Source of the DNA: Diadema setosum | Taxonomy: Eukaryota > Echinodermata > Echinoidea > Diadematoida > Diadematidae | DNA length: 64,000 nt | Direction of reading: 5' to 3' | Assembly: GCA_033980235.1 (NCBI GenBank) | Contig: CM067079.1 | Span: forward strand, 25,686,658-25,750,657 | Shown here: positions 49,301-63,900 of the stretch, piece by piece | Layout: the number at the start of each line of letters is the position of its first letter | Position numbering within the stretch: the stretch's first letter is position 1 | Translations under genes and position numbers: made by a program | Notes under the pieces: model-generated | Database searches by the model: none | Seen by the model: the letters and a program-made list of their open reading frames with translations, nothing else | Told to the model about the DNA's origin: nothing

Positions 49301-52300
49301 ATGATACTACATAGACATACTTGTAACAGCAGTTTTGAAAACATTGCTGTGTTCTGTATATGACATCACATCCTGCCACATATCATTGCTTGTAACACAA
49401 CAGGAATCCACTCAAGCTACAACAGTCTGTACGTGCAGCTTCCAAAAATATGGGTATTATATTCGTATCAACACGCTTACTTTCAGATCACAACAGAACT
49501 TTTTTTCTCTTTTTTTTCCATTTCACACATTTTTGCTGGTACTCCCTGTTTGGTGAGATTATCCCTAGCATATTGTAAACAGACTGAATCTTAGTGAAGA
49601 GATATCCTTGAATATTAAAAAAGAAGTATTGAAGAAGATTTCAAAAGGCAGAGGAGGAGGTAGGGGAAAGAGGAAGAGAAAGGGGAGGAGAAGAAGGAGG
49701 GAAGATGAGAAGGAGGAGGAGAAATAAGAGGAAGACAAAAAAAAAATGGGGAGAAGAAGTGGAGATGAGGGAGAAGAAAGAGGAGAAAAGCAGTCTCTTA
49801 GTCATCTTACCTGAACCTTTCAACTTCAGTCTTATCTGCATTGGCCTTCAGTGACATAAAGACTCGAATCACCATGATTAGTACCACTGTGTTGATCTGC
49901 AAAATAGATGTTGCAACAAATTATTATTTTTTTTTGAAAACTGTATACCAAACTCTTCTGAACATGATTTACCTAACTTTGTAATGATATGATGGTCAAA
50001 TATAGTATACAGATATGGACTGCTTTTTAGGGCATTGTCAAATCTGAAGCAAAATCCTTGGGTTACAGCATGGAACTGAGATCCCCTGGGGTAATAATAT
50101 CAACAATGTCCTGAATAAAAGCAGTCCATATCTGTTTTATATACCAAATAAAATCAAATTGTATTTTCCTTGGTCGATCGTGATCGAGCCAGCCAAGTCA
50201 CTCACACGCGCTGCCATAAATGTTTGCATTACATTTGCATTGAACAAGGATCATCTCATATTACGGAAGCCAAGTTTTATAAAGTACATGTACATATGAA
50301 CCACCAAGATCCAAAAGAGAGTGGTCTAGTACTATGAAGTGATTTAGAATGATGGGGTAATGTGGGTACTATGGGGTTGAATTTATGCCCTCAATTTCAA
50401 CCATATCAGAATCAAGGATTCATGAATGGTGGTATATGAATGTAAATATGTATATATACTGCAATTTTTAATCTATGTTTGCAAATACAACTTTTGCCTT
50501 AGTTTGCTTCTAAAACATTAATTACCTTTTCAACATTTACCTTGCAACAAAATGTCTGAGTTGCTTGTATTTCACCAATCTACCAGTGGCATTTCAATGT
50601 TAGGTCACCTCGTGTAATCATAAAATCCATGATGTTCTTCAAATTATCAATTGAACTCTTTGAATAGAGCGAAAATGTCTCAGTTTATTGACACCAAATT
50701 GTATAGTACAAGCAAGATTTGTCATCGAATCAGGAAAGTTTTAAGGACCAAGTAAATCCTCACCGCAATGACAATCAAAACTGGAATAGCAAATGCCCAC
50801 ATCAGACCGTCTGTTGCGGAAAGCCAGCAACTGAAGGAAAAAAGTACAAAATTGTAAATTTAAAGATAAGCTTCTCAAATTAAATTTGCAGGACACTTTG
50901 TATACATGTGAATTCACAAAAACCCCTCCTTAAACATTCACTGGCACCTAATCTCAAAGGAGGGTGCATTTTATTTGGCAGTGGGAATGGATGCTACTTA
51001 ACTACCATGAATTTTCAAATGGCATATGTAAGACACTGTCACAAGACTGTGTGATGAAAATGTAGTGTTTCTCATACATTGTAGTGTTTCTCATACATTG
51101 TAGTGTTTCTCATACATTGCAGTGTCTCTCCTATACATTATTTAACCAATATGTACTCTTAACAAGAGGAAAATGTTTCAAAAGTTTCTGCACAGCTTTA
51201 CAATGGATGACACATCTATATCATCATTACTTCAGTAAAAACATTTATGGCAGTAAACATTGACAAACTAAAATTCCATTCTCCGCTTATGTGATAACAG
51301 GGATCTAATCAACATGTATGAAATTGTAGCATGAGTATAGATTTTCTTACAAAATGAATTTAAAGAACAACTTACTGATTTTCTGTCCCATATCCATTAA
51401 ATCGAATGCCGAATGAGATGGAGACAATGATTAGGGGAAATCCTGTAAAAGCAAAGGAACAGGAAACAAAGTTTTGTGGAAAAATTTAAAAACTTTAACA
51501 TTGTGTAGTGCATATGAGTAAAAGAAACAGTAACTTCTAGTTCTGTAACTAAAGCTTGGCCAACTTACATTTATCACCAAACATATGCAAGAGAAATCAT
51601 CTAACACTATTCGTACAGGTGCTCACTCTGAGAAAGGGCATCCCATAGAATGCCCACCTTTGGTTACTGCCTGCTACAGTAGCTCTTTATGTTCCTAGAT
51701 ATTTAGTTTAACCAATTCCATACTGAATTCTGAAATCTCCATAGACTTAATACACAGGCCACCAGGTTCCCACATGGAATGGTTAATCTTTCCCAGATAT
51801 TTCATCAACATTCATGCATCCCTCTAAACGTGACCCAATTGTGGATTAGCAAGTCCACTTATAACTAGGTGAAGCAGTGTGCCTCAGTCCAACAGGATGG
51901 CAATGATGACACAATGGAGATTAGGGGGATTAGATAATCTCTATTTGTTGATAATTTGTTTCTGCTCTCTCGGCTCTTTCCAACGTACCCTACCTACCTT
52001 CCACATCCATTCACACTTGTAACAGAATTAACCCATTGAGGATGGACTGACTTTGCCTCAACACGCATTTCCCACAGGCACTTGCCCCAGTATACTCAGG
52101 ACGCGTCAACAACGGGTTTAAAACAAAAACTCCAAAAACATTCTTCTCACCCCATCCTATGACGAGATACATCCAGGTCTTGACTCCTTTCCCATATGCC
52201 GTCCTTGTCTGCATCAGAATGTAGATTCCCTCCATGAGCATCCAGGCAAATGTGGCGGTGAACAGGTAGTGAAGGAGGAACGCTATTGTCTTGCAGGCTC

Positions 52301-55300
52301 CCTAGAGGACAGGCACAGATCATACACGATGCAGCCTTGAACAAAACTATCAACAGGGTATCACAGTGCAGTTTAACAAAAAGAGTGCTTATGCATGCTT
52401 TTGCAAAGGTTTCATGTGAGATGGGCTGTGAAAGGCAAATTAGGAATATATGCAAAGTAAGAATTTGCACCAATCAACTCTCTTTTTGTAATTGGCAGTA
52501 AGTTTGAAAGTGAAAAAAAAAATTGCTGGTAAAGTTGTAACAGAAATAGAATCACTCACAAACTGTGTTTGCCAACCAGTACATAGGTAACTAGATATAT
52601 CGCTACGGCGACTGATATGCCTCTGCCATAATGCATGGTTCTCCTAATAGGTCTATAGTACAATGTCTTGACAATGTGTGATGACAGTTTCACACAATTG
52701 GCAAAATATTAAAATGACAGGTTTGCCACAAATGTGCTGATGAACTGATGATTTTTACTTGACTTTTGACCCTTTTATAAGTTTATGCATTGAGTAATTT
52801 TCAAGGTATTGAGAAAAAGTATAATTTCAGTATCAAATGGGAAAATAGCATTATCTAAACCTGGCCTTTGACCTTTGACCTCACAGTTCCAAAGAGAATC
52901 ACTGTTAGGTTGAACATGCATAAATATGTCAGTTTCATGATGATACCTTGAGTTACTTTTGAGATATGGAGGAAAAAGTGCAATTCAGCACTTTCACTTG
53001 ACCTTTTGGCAAGAAACTTCCCACAGAATATATATTGGGTAATACATGCATACATCAAGTTAAAAAAAAAAAAAACAAACCTTCAGGCATTGCATAAATG
53101 TAAGGAAAGTAGTGATATTTTGAGGAGTTGACCTTGACCTTTGACCCCCTGACCTTTGAACCATGACCCCCAACTTCCCTAGATAATCCCTGCCCATTGG
53201 AACAAGCATATATACTAAGTTCCATGAAGATACCTTGAACCATTTGCGAGATATGGAGAAAAACATGAATTTTCAACCTTTTTTTTCACAAAAATAACCT
53301 GTGACCTTTGACCTTTGACCCCGTGACCCTAAAATCCAAACAAAGTATCATTCCCCCAGGATATACCCTCAAACCAAGTTTGATGCAAAACCACCTCACG
53401 GTTCTTGAGATATCGACAAAAACAAAACAGGACGGACGTACGGACGTACAGACGGACGGACGGACGGACGGACGACCCGAAAACATAATGCCTCCGGCCA
53501 CTTTGTTGGCGGAGGCATAAAAATGAATACTTTTTTGGCATTAATACTCAGATTGATGCAGGCCATTGATAAATAGATGAAGTCAGTCACTGAATCTCTA
53601 CAAGACATTTGTCATATTCATCTCACCCGACGCCGTGTCTGCTCGATCCCGACCAGGTACAGAAACTGTGCAGTTACCATAGCAACCGCGAGATTTGCAT
53701 GGATAATGTTGCGTTGTGATTTCAGCAGCCTATGGTCAGGGAAAGAGCAATATGATACGCAATTTATGTATGAATCTTATTAATTTTTCCTCCATCTCTG
53801 TACAGTGTTTATTTTCTGCAGGTTTCTCTTGCAGTACCGTAATTTCTGTTAAATGGAAAATGAGATAATTACCTCTGCCAAGGGAGGAGGTTATGTTTTT
53901 GTCAGCATTGGTTTGTTTGTGTGTTTGTTTGTTCATGTGCAAAATAACTCCAGAAGTTGTGAACGGATTTGAAAGATACTTACAAGAGAGGCTGAAAAAC
54001 AACACAAGGAACAGATGATTCAATTTTGATAGTGATCCAGGAATTTTTATGGATTTTATGAAGGATTTTTTCTATTTTGGCAGGTAGGGTCAATAAACTT
54101 AGGGAGTTCAAGCTGCACTTTTTTTTAGGTTTGCATATGCGAAATAAAGTATGTGCTCTAGTTTCTGCTCCGGTAAGGTGCGCCCCGCAGCTGCAAGTTG
54201 ATGATGTAGCAAAAGGCTCCTATATTGGGAAATTGGGCGATTTTCAGCATGTATACATATGAGTGGAAATCACTGATCTCTATGGAAGAACAAGATCCAG
54301 TGGTGGAAATGAGCTGCTTGGCAGAGGTCTGTGCTCTCAGAGTGCTTCTCTAGTTATCAGCTGCATCATAAAGTGAATTTCATACCTGCGAGTCAAGTAG
54401 AAGTGAAATGACACCTACTCATCTTTACAAACAACAGGGATCCATTTCACAGAAAATTTCTATGATAGCAACTCCTGCTGCATTGACAAGTTTCATGGAA
54501 ATGAAAAAAGAATCCTGCTACCTGATTGGCTGTTGCTATGCAAAGTAGCCACTGTAGCAAGAACTACTATCCTCACATCTTTTATGAAGTCAAACCTTGC
54601 TGACCATTCTGAGCAACTAACTGAACTAGAAAAGCACTCTGAGAGCGCAGACCTCCGCCAAGCATGCAGCTCATTTCCACCACTGATCTTGTTCTTCCAT
54701 AGGGATATCGGTGATTTAACACACCCATACGTACTTATAGCATCGTGTGCTGAAAGTTGCCTGATTTCCAAATATAGAAGCCTTTGATACGTCATAAACC
54801 CTCAGCTGCATGGCGCACCTCGCCCTAGCAGAAACTAGAGCATGCACTTTAGTGCGCGCATGCAAACCTCAAATACGCGCAGCCTGAACTCCCAAGTTCA
54901 TTGACCCTACCTGCCAAAATATAAAAAATCCTTCATAAATTCCCCAAAAATTCTTGGATCACTACCAAAAGTTAATTGTATCATTCTAAACCTTTCCTGC
55001 AAGTTTCATCCAAATCCGTCAACTATTTTTTGAGTTATTTTGCACACGGACAAACAAACAAACATACAAACGACCGAACGAACAAACCAACGGTAACGAA
55101 AACATAACCTCCCTTGGCGGGGGTAATAATTAAATTTCATACCAACAGATTACCATTACATAAAATGATGCAAAAACAGGCATTTGAGGGATATAAGATT
55201 TGTGTGCTGGTCATACTCCTGAGAATCAGATTGTGTTGATGAACACTACCTGAAGATGTTTTACTTAACAACTGAAATCTTATCATAACAAAATGAGCAG

Positions 55301-58300
55301 GGGCTGCAACTGAAGCTATAGAACTACAAACTTACTTGAACCATATGAAAGTTGCCAGAGTGCAAACCAGCGCAGCTACAGAGAGGGCCAAACCCACGTA
55401 GGTCAGCATGTCCAGGGCTATCTCATGACCTTTGGTCAAGACCTGGGAGAACATTAATTTGAAGACAAAGAATGAATACATCTGCATAAATTTATTTTTC
55501 ACAAGCTATCATGATTAGCTAAACATATCACCACAGCAGTTTCAGAGATTGATTAGACAGCCATTAAAATGTAGCTAATGTCTGGCATATTACGCGCAAC
55601 TGCTTCCACACTATCAACCTGTCGAGGACGAGTCCCGAGTATACCCAAGACAGGGTCTATGGGAAATTCGTGTTGTAGCAAAATCAGCCCGTCCTCAACG
55701 GGTTGAAGTTAACTTTGTCAGTACATAATTGGTACTGGTATTCAACAACAACAAAAGACAGTGACTATAGGTGCAGTAAGACTGGCAAAAGGTCAATAAG
55801 TTAAGATCACAAAGTTTGGGCCATTGGTACGCGCGCAAGAAAGAGTGCGCCGTCCGATGGCTAGTGATTGTGACGTAACAGTGCAAATCTGTACGTGACA
55901 ATTGCCTCGCGCTTCGGAGACACCGCCTGCAAACAGATCAAGAAGTTTCGCCGGAAGTTTCGCCGGAAGTTTGCGGTCACACTGGCAAAACTTTGAGATC
56001 AGGATCTTAAACTTCTCGATCTTTTGCCAGTCTGACTGCGCCTAATGCTGACTGTCAATTTATGATATCTAGATATTTATCTAGAAATATTGGCAGCAAA
56101 TAAGATTTTGTTTTTTTTTAGGTACATTATCATAATTGTTGAAATAGCTGTGTGTTGCCACAAAAAAATACATGTCTCTGAAATATGCATCAAAACTTCT
56201 GATGACAGCTAAAGACTGAGGAGTATAAAAGTCAGATACATGGATGACAATTGAAGCAGAAGCAGAAATTGAAGCAGAAATCAAGCATTCATTCACCAGC
56301 GAAATGGCAAAGGAAAGAATTCATTACTAATACAATGAAGAGACTAAAAAAATGAATGTACCATGGTCCTAAAAAAAAGAGTCAGAAACATAATTATATC
56401 TAAATACTTTTTTTTTTTCACTTAAAAAAAAATACAAAGCATGTCTTCAGAAAGCAAAGTGAAAATGGCAGTGATTCATCTGAAGAGAAAGCATGCCACT
56501 GAGTAAAGGGAAAATAAGAGAATGTTTCCTTCTAAGTTTGAAATAGTAGCTTACAATGGGATTGGGGTTGACACTCAGGAGCACAGCAAAGTTGGTCAGG
56601 TGGTCACACAGACATGTGACCTGCGACCCGTCACTCTCGTTCACACTGCAGCCCTCTGTAGACCACACCCCACCAGCTTCTTCACTGTGGCAGCAGACAA
56701 AACAAACGGAACAAAATTCAGAGAAATAAATTTTAAATTGGGTGGGGTATTTCATCACGTTCAGTGATAGTTTTAGTTTTTCTTTCTCACATTAAAGACA
56801 TTAATTTTGTGTTGAAACGATTTCTTCAATGTTTTTGGCCCGATATGTACAGTAGGCCCACCATGGTATTATCGTTTGTCTGATTAGTATGTTTGCAAAT
56901 GTCATCATATAGTTAATTGGGTGCTTGTATGTATTCAGGGCGCCCAGGAAGAACAGTACCTGCCTACTGATGGGGCTACCCTGTTGAAATACGACTAACT
57001 GACTGACTGACTGACTGACTGACTGACTGACTGACTGACTGACTGACTGACTGAATGAATAAATTAATAAATAGATAAATAAGAACAAGTTTGTCTCATA
57101 TTGAATGAAATTTTCTCAACGATTGTTACTTCTACAAGCCCTGCATTTATTTCAGGCTCTGCAATACAATATCGATATATCTGCAATATAAATGCTTGAA
57201 AGTGACGGAAAAATAAAACAAGACACACAATTTTCTTTATTTATTTGCCAAGTAAAATCATGAATATGTCTCATTTTGTCGTCTATTCTTTCATATCTAC
57301 ATATGTATTTATGGCCAACATTGTACAAGATAAATCTTGCATAATACATTATTTGGCATGCAAACAGATCATAGAAAATCAAATCTAAATTTACGATTAA
57401 TTTTGTTTGAATGTACAAGATATTTAGACCTGTCCTATTTGACTCCTCCATGAATGTGATATCAGGATGACTGAATTACCTATTCCACACTGATTCACAT
57501 CAAGACTTTTCCTTATTTCTTTCCTTTTTTAGTACATACCTGGCAAATGAAACATATATATAACAGAAAATACAAAATGGCAAAAAAAAAAAAAACCAAA
57601 AAAAAAAAAACCCAACCTGTTCCTGAGCATTACTACAGTGCACACATGGCTGATTAAAACACACAGAGAGATTATTTCTGCTATGTCTTTGCCACGAGGG
57701 CGCCCTTGCTAATGCCAATCAGTCCCAAGTTTGTTCTCGCAACAGGAGGCACATCGCACAACTTGCCTTGACAGAAATTTCCAGTAGACACACAGTGACT
57801 CTGTATTGGTTGTATTTGCATCCTGTGAAAAAACAAAAATGATGAAACAATTCCATAGAAGTGAATTTTTGAAGTGAAAAATAAAAAAAAAATCATGAAA
57901 GTTTGATACATGCATAGAATGGACCAAACTTGATTAGCAGGTAGCTGCTGTATGTGTAAATGTTAGGAGCTATTATTATACAAATAATGACAGCTTATGA
58001 GGGCACAGTTAAAATTATGGGCCAGAGGTGATGTGAAAACCGTAACTATGCCCGAAGCGAAGCTGAGGGCATGGTTATGGTTTTCACATCACCGAGGGCC
58101 AACATAATTTTAACTGTGCCCCGAATATCAAGCAGTCAATATTTGTTTTATATACCGACATATATTCAGACATATAAATACCGAGAATATAGATTCTAGT
58201 CTCTTTTACAGCACTTGTAAGTTGTAATCAATGCTGATCGACAGTGCGGCGGTCGTACGTATCATTGGTGCATGTGATCATCTATGTGTACAGACGGGGT

Positions 58301-60935
58301 TGCGAGTCGCGACTGTCTCCAAACCAGTCCGCTAGTCTCTTTTACAGCACGCTGATCGAATGCACGGCGGTCGTATCATTGGTGCATACATATGAGCGAT
58401 CTGTGTGTACGGGGTCGCGACTGTCTCTAAAACCTATTTACTAACTGTGCCCGGGCCCCGGTCACAGTAACTCAAAAATAGGGCAAAGCTATTTTCATGA
58501 CTCCCCTTTTAACCAATCAGATGAGAGGATTCTAGAAGTGAGGTATATAGTATTTGCTATTAAAATTTGAATATCAGAAAAATGATCGGTGGGCAAACCC
58601 TGCTCATCAATGTACACATTTACAAACATCCCATTAGTATACCAGGAACATAGACAGAGCATATATAAAAAAATCCTAATACAAGTTTAGTATTGTGTTA
58701 ATGAGAATAGCTGTATGAATTGGTAATACATTTTCTATTTATTGTCACCATCAGCTTAATCTCCCAGTTAATGCTTAAACCCCCCAAAATACCTCAATAG
58801 ATTATGCATTTACAATTTTCTATCATGAGCCATTCAATTTCAACCTTGCATCAAATATCTGGAATGTCTCCTAATAGAAGCTGCTAACTGAAAAAAAGAA
58901 AGATAGTATAATCTAAATGTTTTTCATAAATTGATAGATGAACAAACTTGGATTTTGGTTGTCTTCAATGAGACAGCAATTTTGAAGGAGAATATGAATG
59001 CATCATGAATTTGCGCAACCTCAACTCTTTATTTGCCATGGTGGAAACCCCCTGTATGCCATGTTATTCTGAGACACGAAAGTAGTCATGCTTTGAGAAA
59101 GAATTTTGTTTTTCCAATTTATATAACTTCTACATATTTCTGTTAAGCTGGACATATAGTGAGCCATGTTGTAGAGGAATGCCAAGCTTTGCTCTATGAC
59201 AAATCTATTTTTGATTTTTCTTTTGAATGACTAGTTGCTACACTACTGTAAAAGTATGACTTTTGCACATAGAACCGTGACTGAAACTTTTTATGACACG
59301 CAAATCTAGTTGGTAACACTGCTTGATAGTCAATCACCCCATAGGATGCAAGCTGTATATGAGAGGAACAAAAACGCAAGAAATGCTTTCATTGTACTGC
59401 GGTATTAGGCGATCTATCGATCGGTTTGGGCGGCTTTGTGCGTTTGAGCAGAATATGTGAAGTTGGCACGCCATCGACTGAGTCGGACGTGCGAAAGTGG
59501 CACATAAAGAGTTAAACAACGGGAAAGACCAAACCTCATTACGGCTAAGCACGATCTCCACAGGGTCGCTGGGACTGAACGTGACATTTGACCCATCGAG
59601 GGCTGTGACCTGGATGGACATGACCTTTGACCCAAAGGTCGTGATGGTGTCGTTGGAGCTTCCTTCGAGGGAGGAGGGGGTGGTCGAGTGGAGGTCGTTG
59701 AACACCACGGCACTGACAGTCACTGGGGGTAATAAAGGAGATAAAGTAAGAAACACATTGCCAAATCGTGACAAATTAGACAAAATCATCTACTTTTCTT
59801 CCATAAGTGGCTATGAAATTCCATGAAACTGTTAGATATGACAACGCTGATGATGATGATGATGATGATGATGAAGATGATGATGATGATGATGATGATG
59901 ATGGCAATGATGATGACGACGACGATAATGATGATGGTGATGATGATGATATTAGAAGTAGTGTTCATGGTGGATGGTCCCAATGGAGATTATGTTGCCA
60001 ACAATGCAAAGTACATGTCTTTCAATCTGACTAATCTTTAGAGTTTGAATTTCCCAAGCAAAAAATCATCAGAATTACACATTCCAAGAAAGAAATATGT
60101 GGTAATAGGACAGTCAGACGTAAAGTCCCAAACATGGCAAGTTCAACACGTATATGTACATGGCTTGATTCCTCCGCTTTTTACCTTCTTTTCCCTGGAG
60201 TACGGAGGCTGGAAAGTTGAGTGTGTTGGCAGTTGAGTTGACTGTGACAGAAATATGTCGGGCTGAATCATTTGTCACTGGAGTCTTGATGGACACCAAA
60301 TGGACAACTGTTAAAACAGATGATTAAAAAAAAAGAAGATAAATTAGAACTAGAAATTAGAACAAAAGAGATGATCACACAAAGGTATTTTTTTTTTCTC
60401 CTATGGCAAGAAGTCTTTATGTATCATAACATGAGATAAAAATTAAGAGAATGAAGTTTGCACAGACATTGTATAACCGCATGAGGTTAAAAAGGCTTTA
60501 TGTATACATCTTGTAAACATTTATTGGTATAAAATGCAGATAATTTGTCAAGGTTTGGGCCAATGCCAATGATGATGAGATTCTACGATAGATTTTCAGT
60601 CTCTTGGTGAGCAGTGATAACATCACAATGTAGGATGGTTTTTATTTCCCCATATTGCAGTCAACCCAGCTTAAGCAAAGTTCTTTCGGAACAAAGAAAT
60701 GACTTTAAATTACAGGATATGAAATATGCACATTTCAGCTTAATACTTTAGCAACCACTGCTATTCATCAGTTCAAATACATGTAGAACCAATTTTGGTA
60801 GTGAGAAAATTGTATTGGCAAGACATCTTGTGCTGTACAACAAAAGAAAACATTTGACAGGTTTCCTTAATTGATTTATTCATTTCCTTATATACCTATT
60901 CATTCATTCATTCATTCATTATGATTATGATTATG

Positions 60936-60968
<33 letters not shown>

Positions 60969-63900
60969 TTTTTTTTTTTTTTTTTAGGGAGAGGGGTGTG
61001 ATGATGGTATGGCTCATTGAATGAAGAAGTAATACTATCTGAAGCATTCCTTCTTTCTCACCTATCTTCTCATTGGCAATCACCACCTCCGTCTGTTCCT
61101 CTGACAGCAGGCTCTGAGCTGCATTTGAAGCAAACGTTTCCATGAGCTCCATCACACCGCTGGCATGATTCTCACTGAGGCTGGTCGAATTCTACATAGG
61201 TTTTTTGTTTTGTTTTTTGTTTTTCAAAGAGAATGAAAGAAGTTTGGAGGTTGAGTCATCATGTAGTGACTCGCCCAATTATATTTGCCATAATGATAAC
61301 AACAACAACTAAAACATCATCCTCACTGTGCATTTTATATGACTGGTTACTACTTCTACTACTATCACTATGTGATAAACATATACGTACATATATATTG
61401 GTGTTTGTTGTTGTGTTTTTTTAAGACAATCAGAGATAAGACTGAGTTATTACATCTGATATTCAACAAATATTTGTCAAGTGCATTTGCAATATGTGTC
61501 TGTTTATGCTGCTGCAACTGTTATACTACTACAAAGTTTTCAACTGAAGACTGTATGCTGTTCACATCCTATGCACATGTATTACTGCAGCACTTGCCTG
61601 AAACCCTAAAAGATTAAATACAGAGCTTCTCGATAAAGGCACCAATTTACTGTGTCTGTTTGTTTATTTTTTAAAATGACTTTATAAACATGCCAACATC
61701 TCATATTCAAAAAGAATGACATAGATAGGTTCCAACACACGGAAAAAAATACTGCCAAACAGCTTGAGACAAGCCTAATTGTACAGTACTTAACAATAGT
61801 TAACCTGGGCCCTGTTTCATAAAGCTGTTTGTAATGTTAGGCATGACTTTACGAAGGACTAGAATATGAAGTGCCAATATGTGTGCCCATTTTTCTACAT
61901 TACATAGATATCAATGTACATCTTTCAAAGCTGTCTACTCACCCCTGAGGAGGATGATGCCGAGTCTGATGTGTCATTGGTAATGATGATGCTGCTAACC
62001 ACTGACAAGAAATCCTGCATTATTCATAAAGGGAGGAATACAACCACATTAAGGTAACCTGGTGCTAGAAGAAACAGGAGCAAATGCACAAAACTGAATG
62101 TACAATATGCTGTAAGTTATAAGTCAGATTTGCCATTATCATTTAATACTAGAATGACTGTATAATCTAAACACATAGTAAGTGTGAGATATTATACACG
62201 GATGAAACAAAGTGTTGTCATTAAAATATGGTGTCAACTTGACATATGATGTACACAATAAGTAATAGGTAGGATTTGTCATATCTGCCATGACTATATA
62301 ATCTAAACGCACAGTAATAGTGAGATGTTGAATATATGGTAAAAGTTTTCACTCCTGACAGACTCCACAAAGAAAACATGCACCTGGGCTGTGTCTTTAC
62401 TGGATGCGGCCTGGACAGACACAATGCTGAGAGTTCCCTTGATGTCCTCGACGTCCGACGCGCTCAGGGGACCGTCCGTTACCGTGGTGATGTTTACGAC
62501 TTTGGACAGGACCGTAGATGCCGTCTGGAAGGAGACGGATCCATTCACAGCCGAGATGGCATCCAAGACATCCTTGACCTTTGCAGAGGCATCAGATGAT
62601 GAACAGAAAGACAAGGAGAGACAAAAGCAATGTGATGAAAAAAACAACACAACAACAACTATCCTGTGCCAACTACTGTATGTGAGTACCATGATTGATT
62701 AACAAGTTCTTGCCACTCAGTGATGACTTGTACACATAGTGATAGAGACAGTTTGTGGCTTTCCTGCTAAAATACACCATGGGTGCTCATCTTTGCTGCT
62801 GTTCTTGTTATTACCTCTGCCAAGGAAGGAGGAGGTTAAGTGATCATTGGCGTTGGTTTGTCTGTTTGCAAAAAGTTGTGTATAGATTAAAATGAAACTT
62901 GCACAAAAAGTTGATATTGACACATGGAGCACCTCATTCAATTTTGGTAGTGATCTAGGAATTTCTAAGGATTTTTGAAGGATTTTTCATCTCTCGGCAA
63001 ATACAGTCAATGAACTTGCAAGCTGCGCGTACTGGAGGTTTAAATACGTGCACAAAAGCGCATGCTCTGCTCGGACAAGGCGCCGTGCAATGACGTAAAC
63101 AAAAGGTTTCTATTTGGGGAAATTGCATGCATGTAAGGGTGGAAATAGAGTTGCTGGCTTGGCGGAGGTCTGTGCTCTCCAAGTTCTTTTCTAGTTGTTT
63201 GTTTACTTCAGTGGTGTAACCTTCCCTCCTCCCAACCCCCCCCCCCCCCCCACCACCACCACTACCACCTCTCCCGAATCCACCCCACAATGGTACTTCC
63301 ACAGCTTTTGCACTCACATTCAGCAGTGTTTGGGGCTGTGTTGGCAGTGCAGAGACAAGATCCCCTATACTGGATATCACTTTGCCACTTGCTGAGGAAA
63401 ACTTCAATCGCCCTGCGCTAAAACTGTTACGCTTCTAATGTATAAATAAGAAGAAATGGAAGTTGGAAGCATGAAGAAGGAGAAAAAGAAGAAAAAGAAG
63501 ATTCATAATAACAATAGTTCTCATCCTCTTCATCATCAAGATTCATTCATTCATTCACTCAATCATTCAAGTGTATGGCACAGTGTGTGCCTGTTTGATA
63601 CCATTTGCTGACTATTGTTAGTCACCTGGGGTGAACCACGAGGGGTCAATCATTATGCCACTTCATCTTTCACTGATTTTGTGTGTGCCTAATTCGTAGA
63701 CACCCCGAATCAACTTAATCCTATCATTACGATGATTCGGGGTGTCTACAAATTAGGCACACACAAAATCAGTGAAAGATGAAGTGGCATAAAATTTTCA
63801 TGCACTGACCTCATTTGCACCTGAGACGTCAACTTGGTCTGGTGGAGGGGATGTTGATGGCTGTGGTGTCGTCTCTGTGTCGGAAGTTTGTTCCCATGAC

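Noticed and set aside
59807..60041. Poly-Asp or poly-Met frames
   Set aside because: (GAT)n microsatellite within an intron of the adhesion GPCR.
62336..62702. Plus-strand frames of 87 and 103 codons
   Set aside because: Antisense shadows of GAIN exon C.
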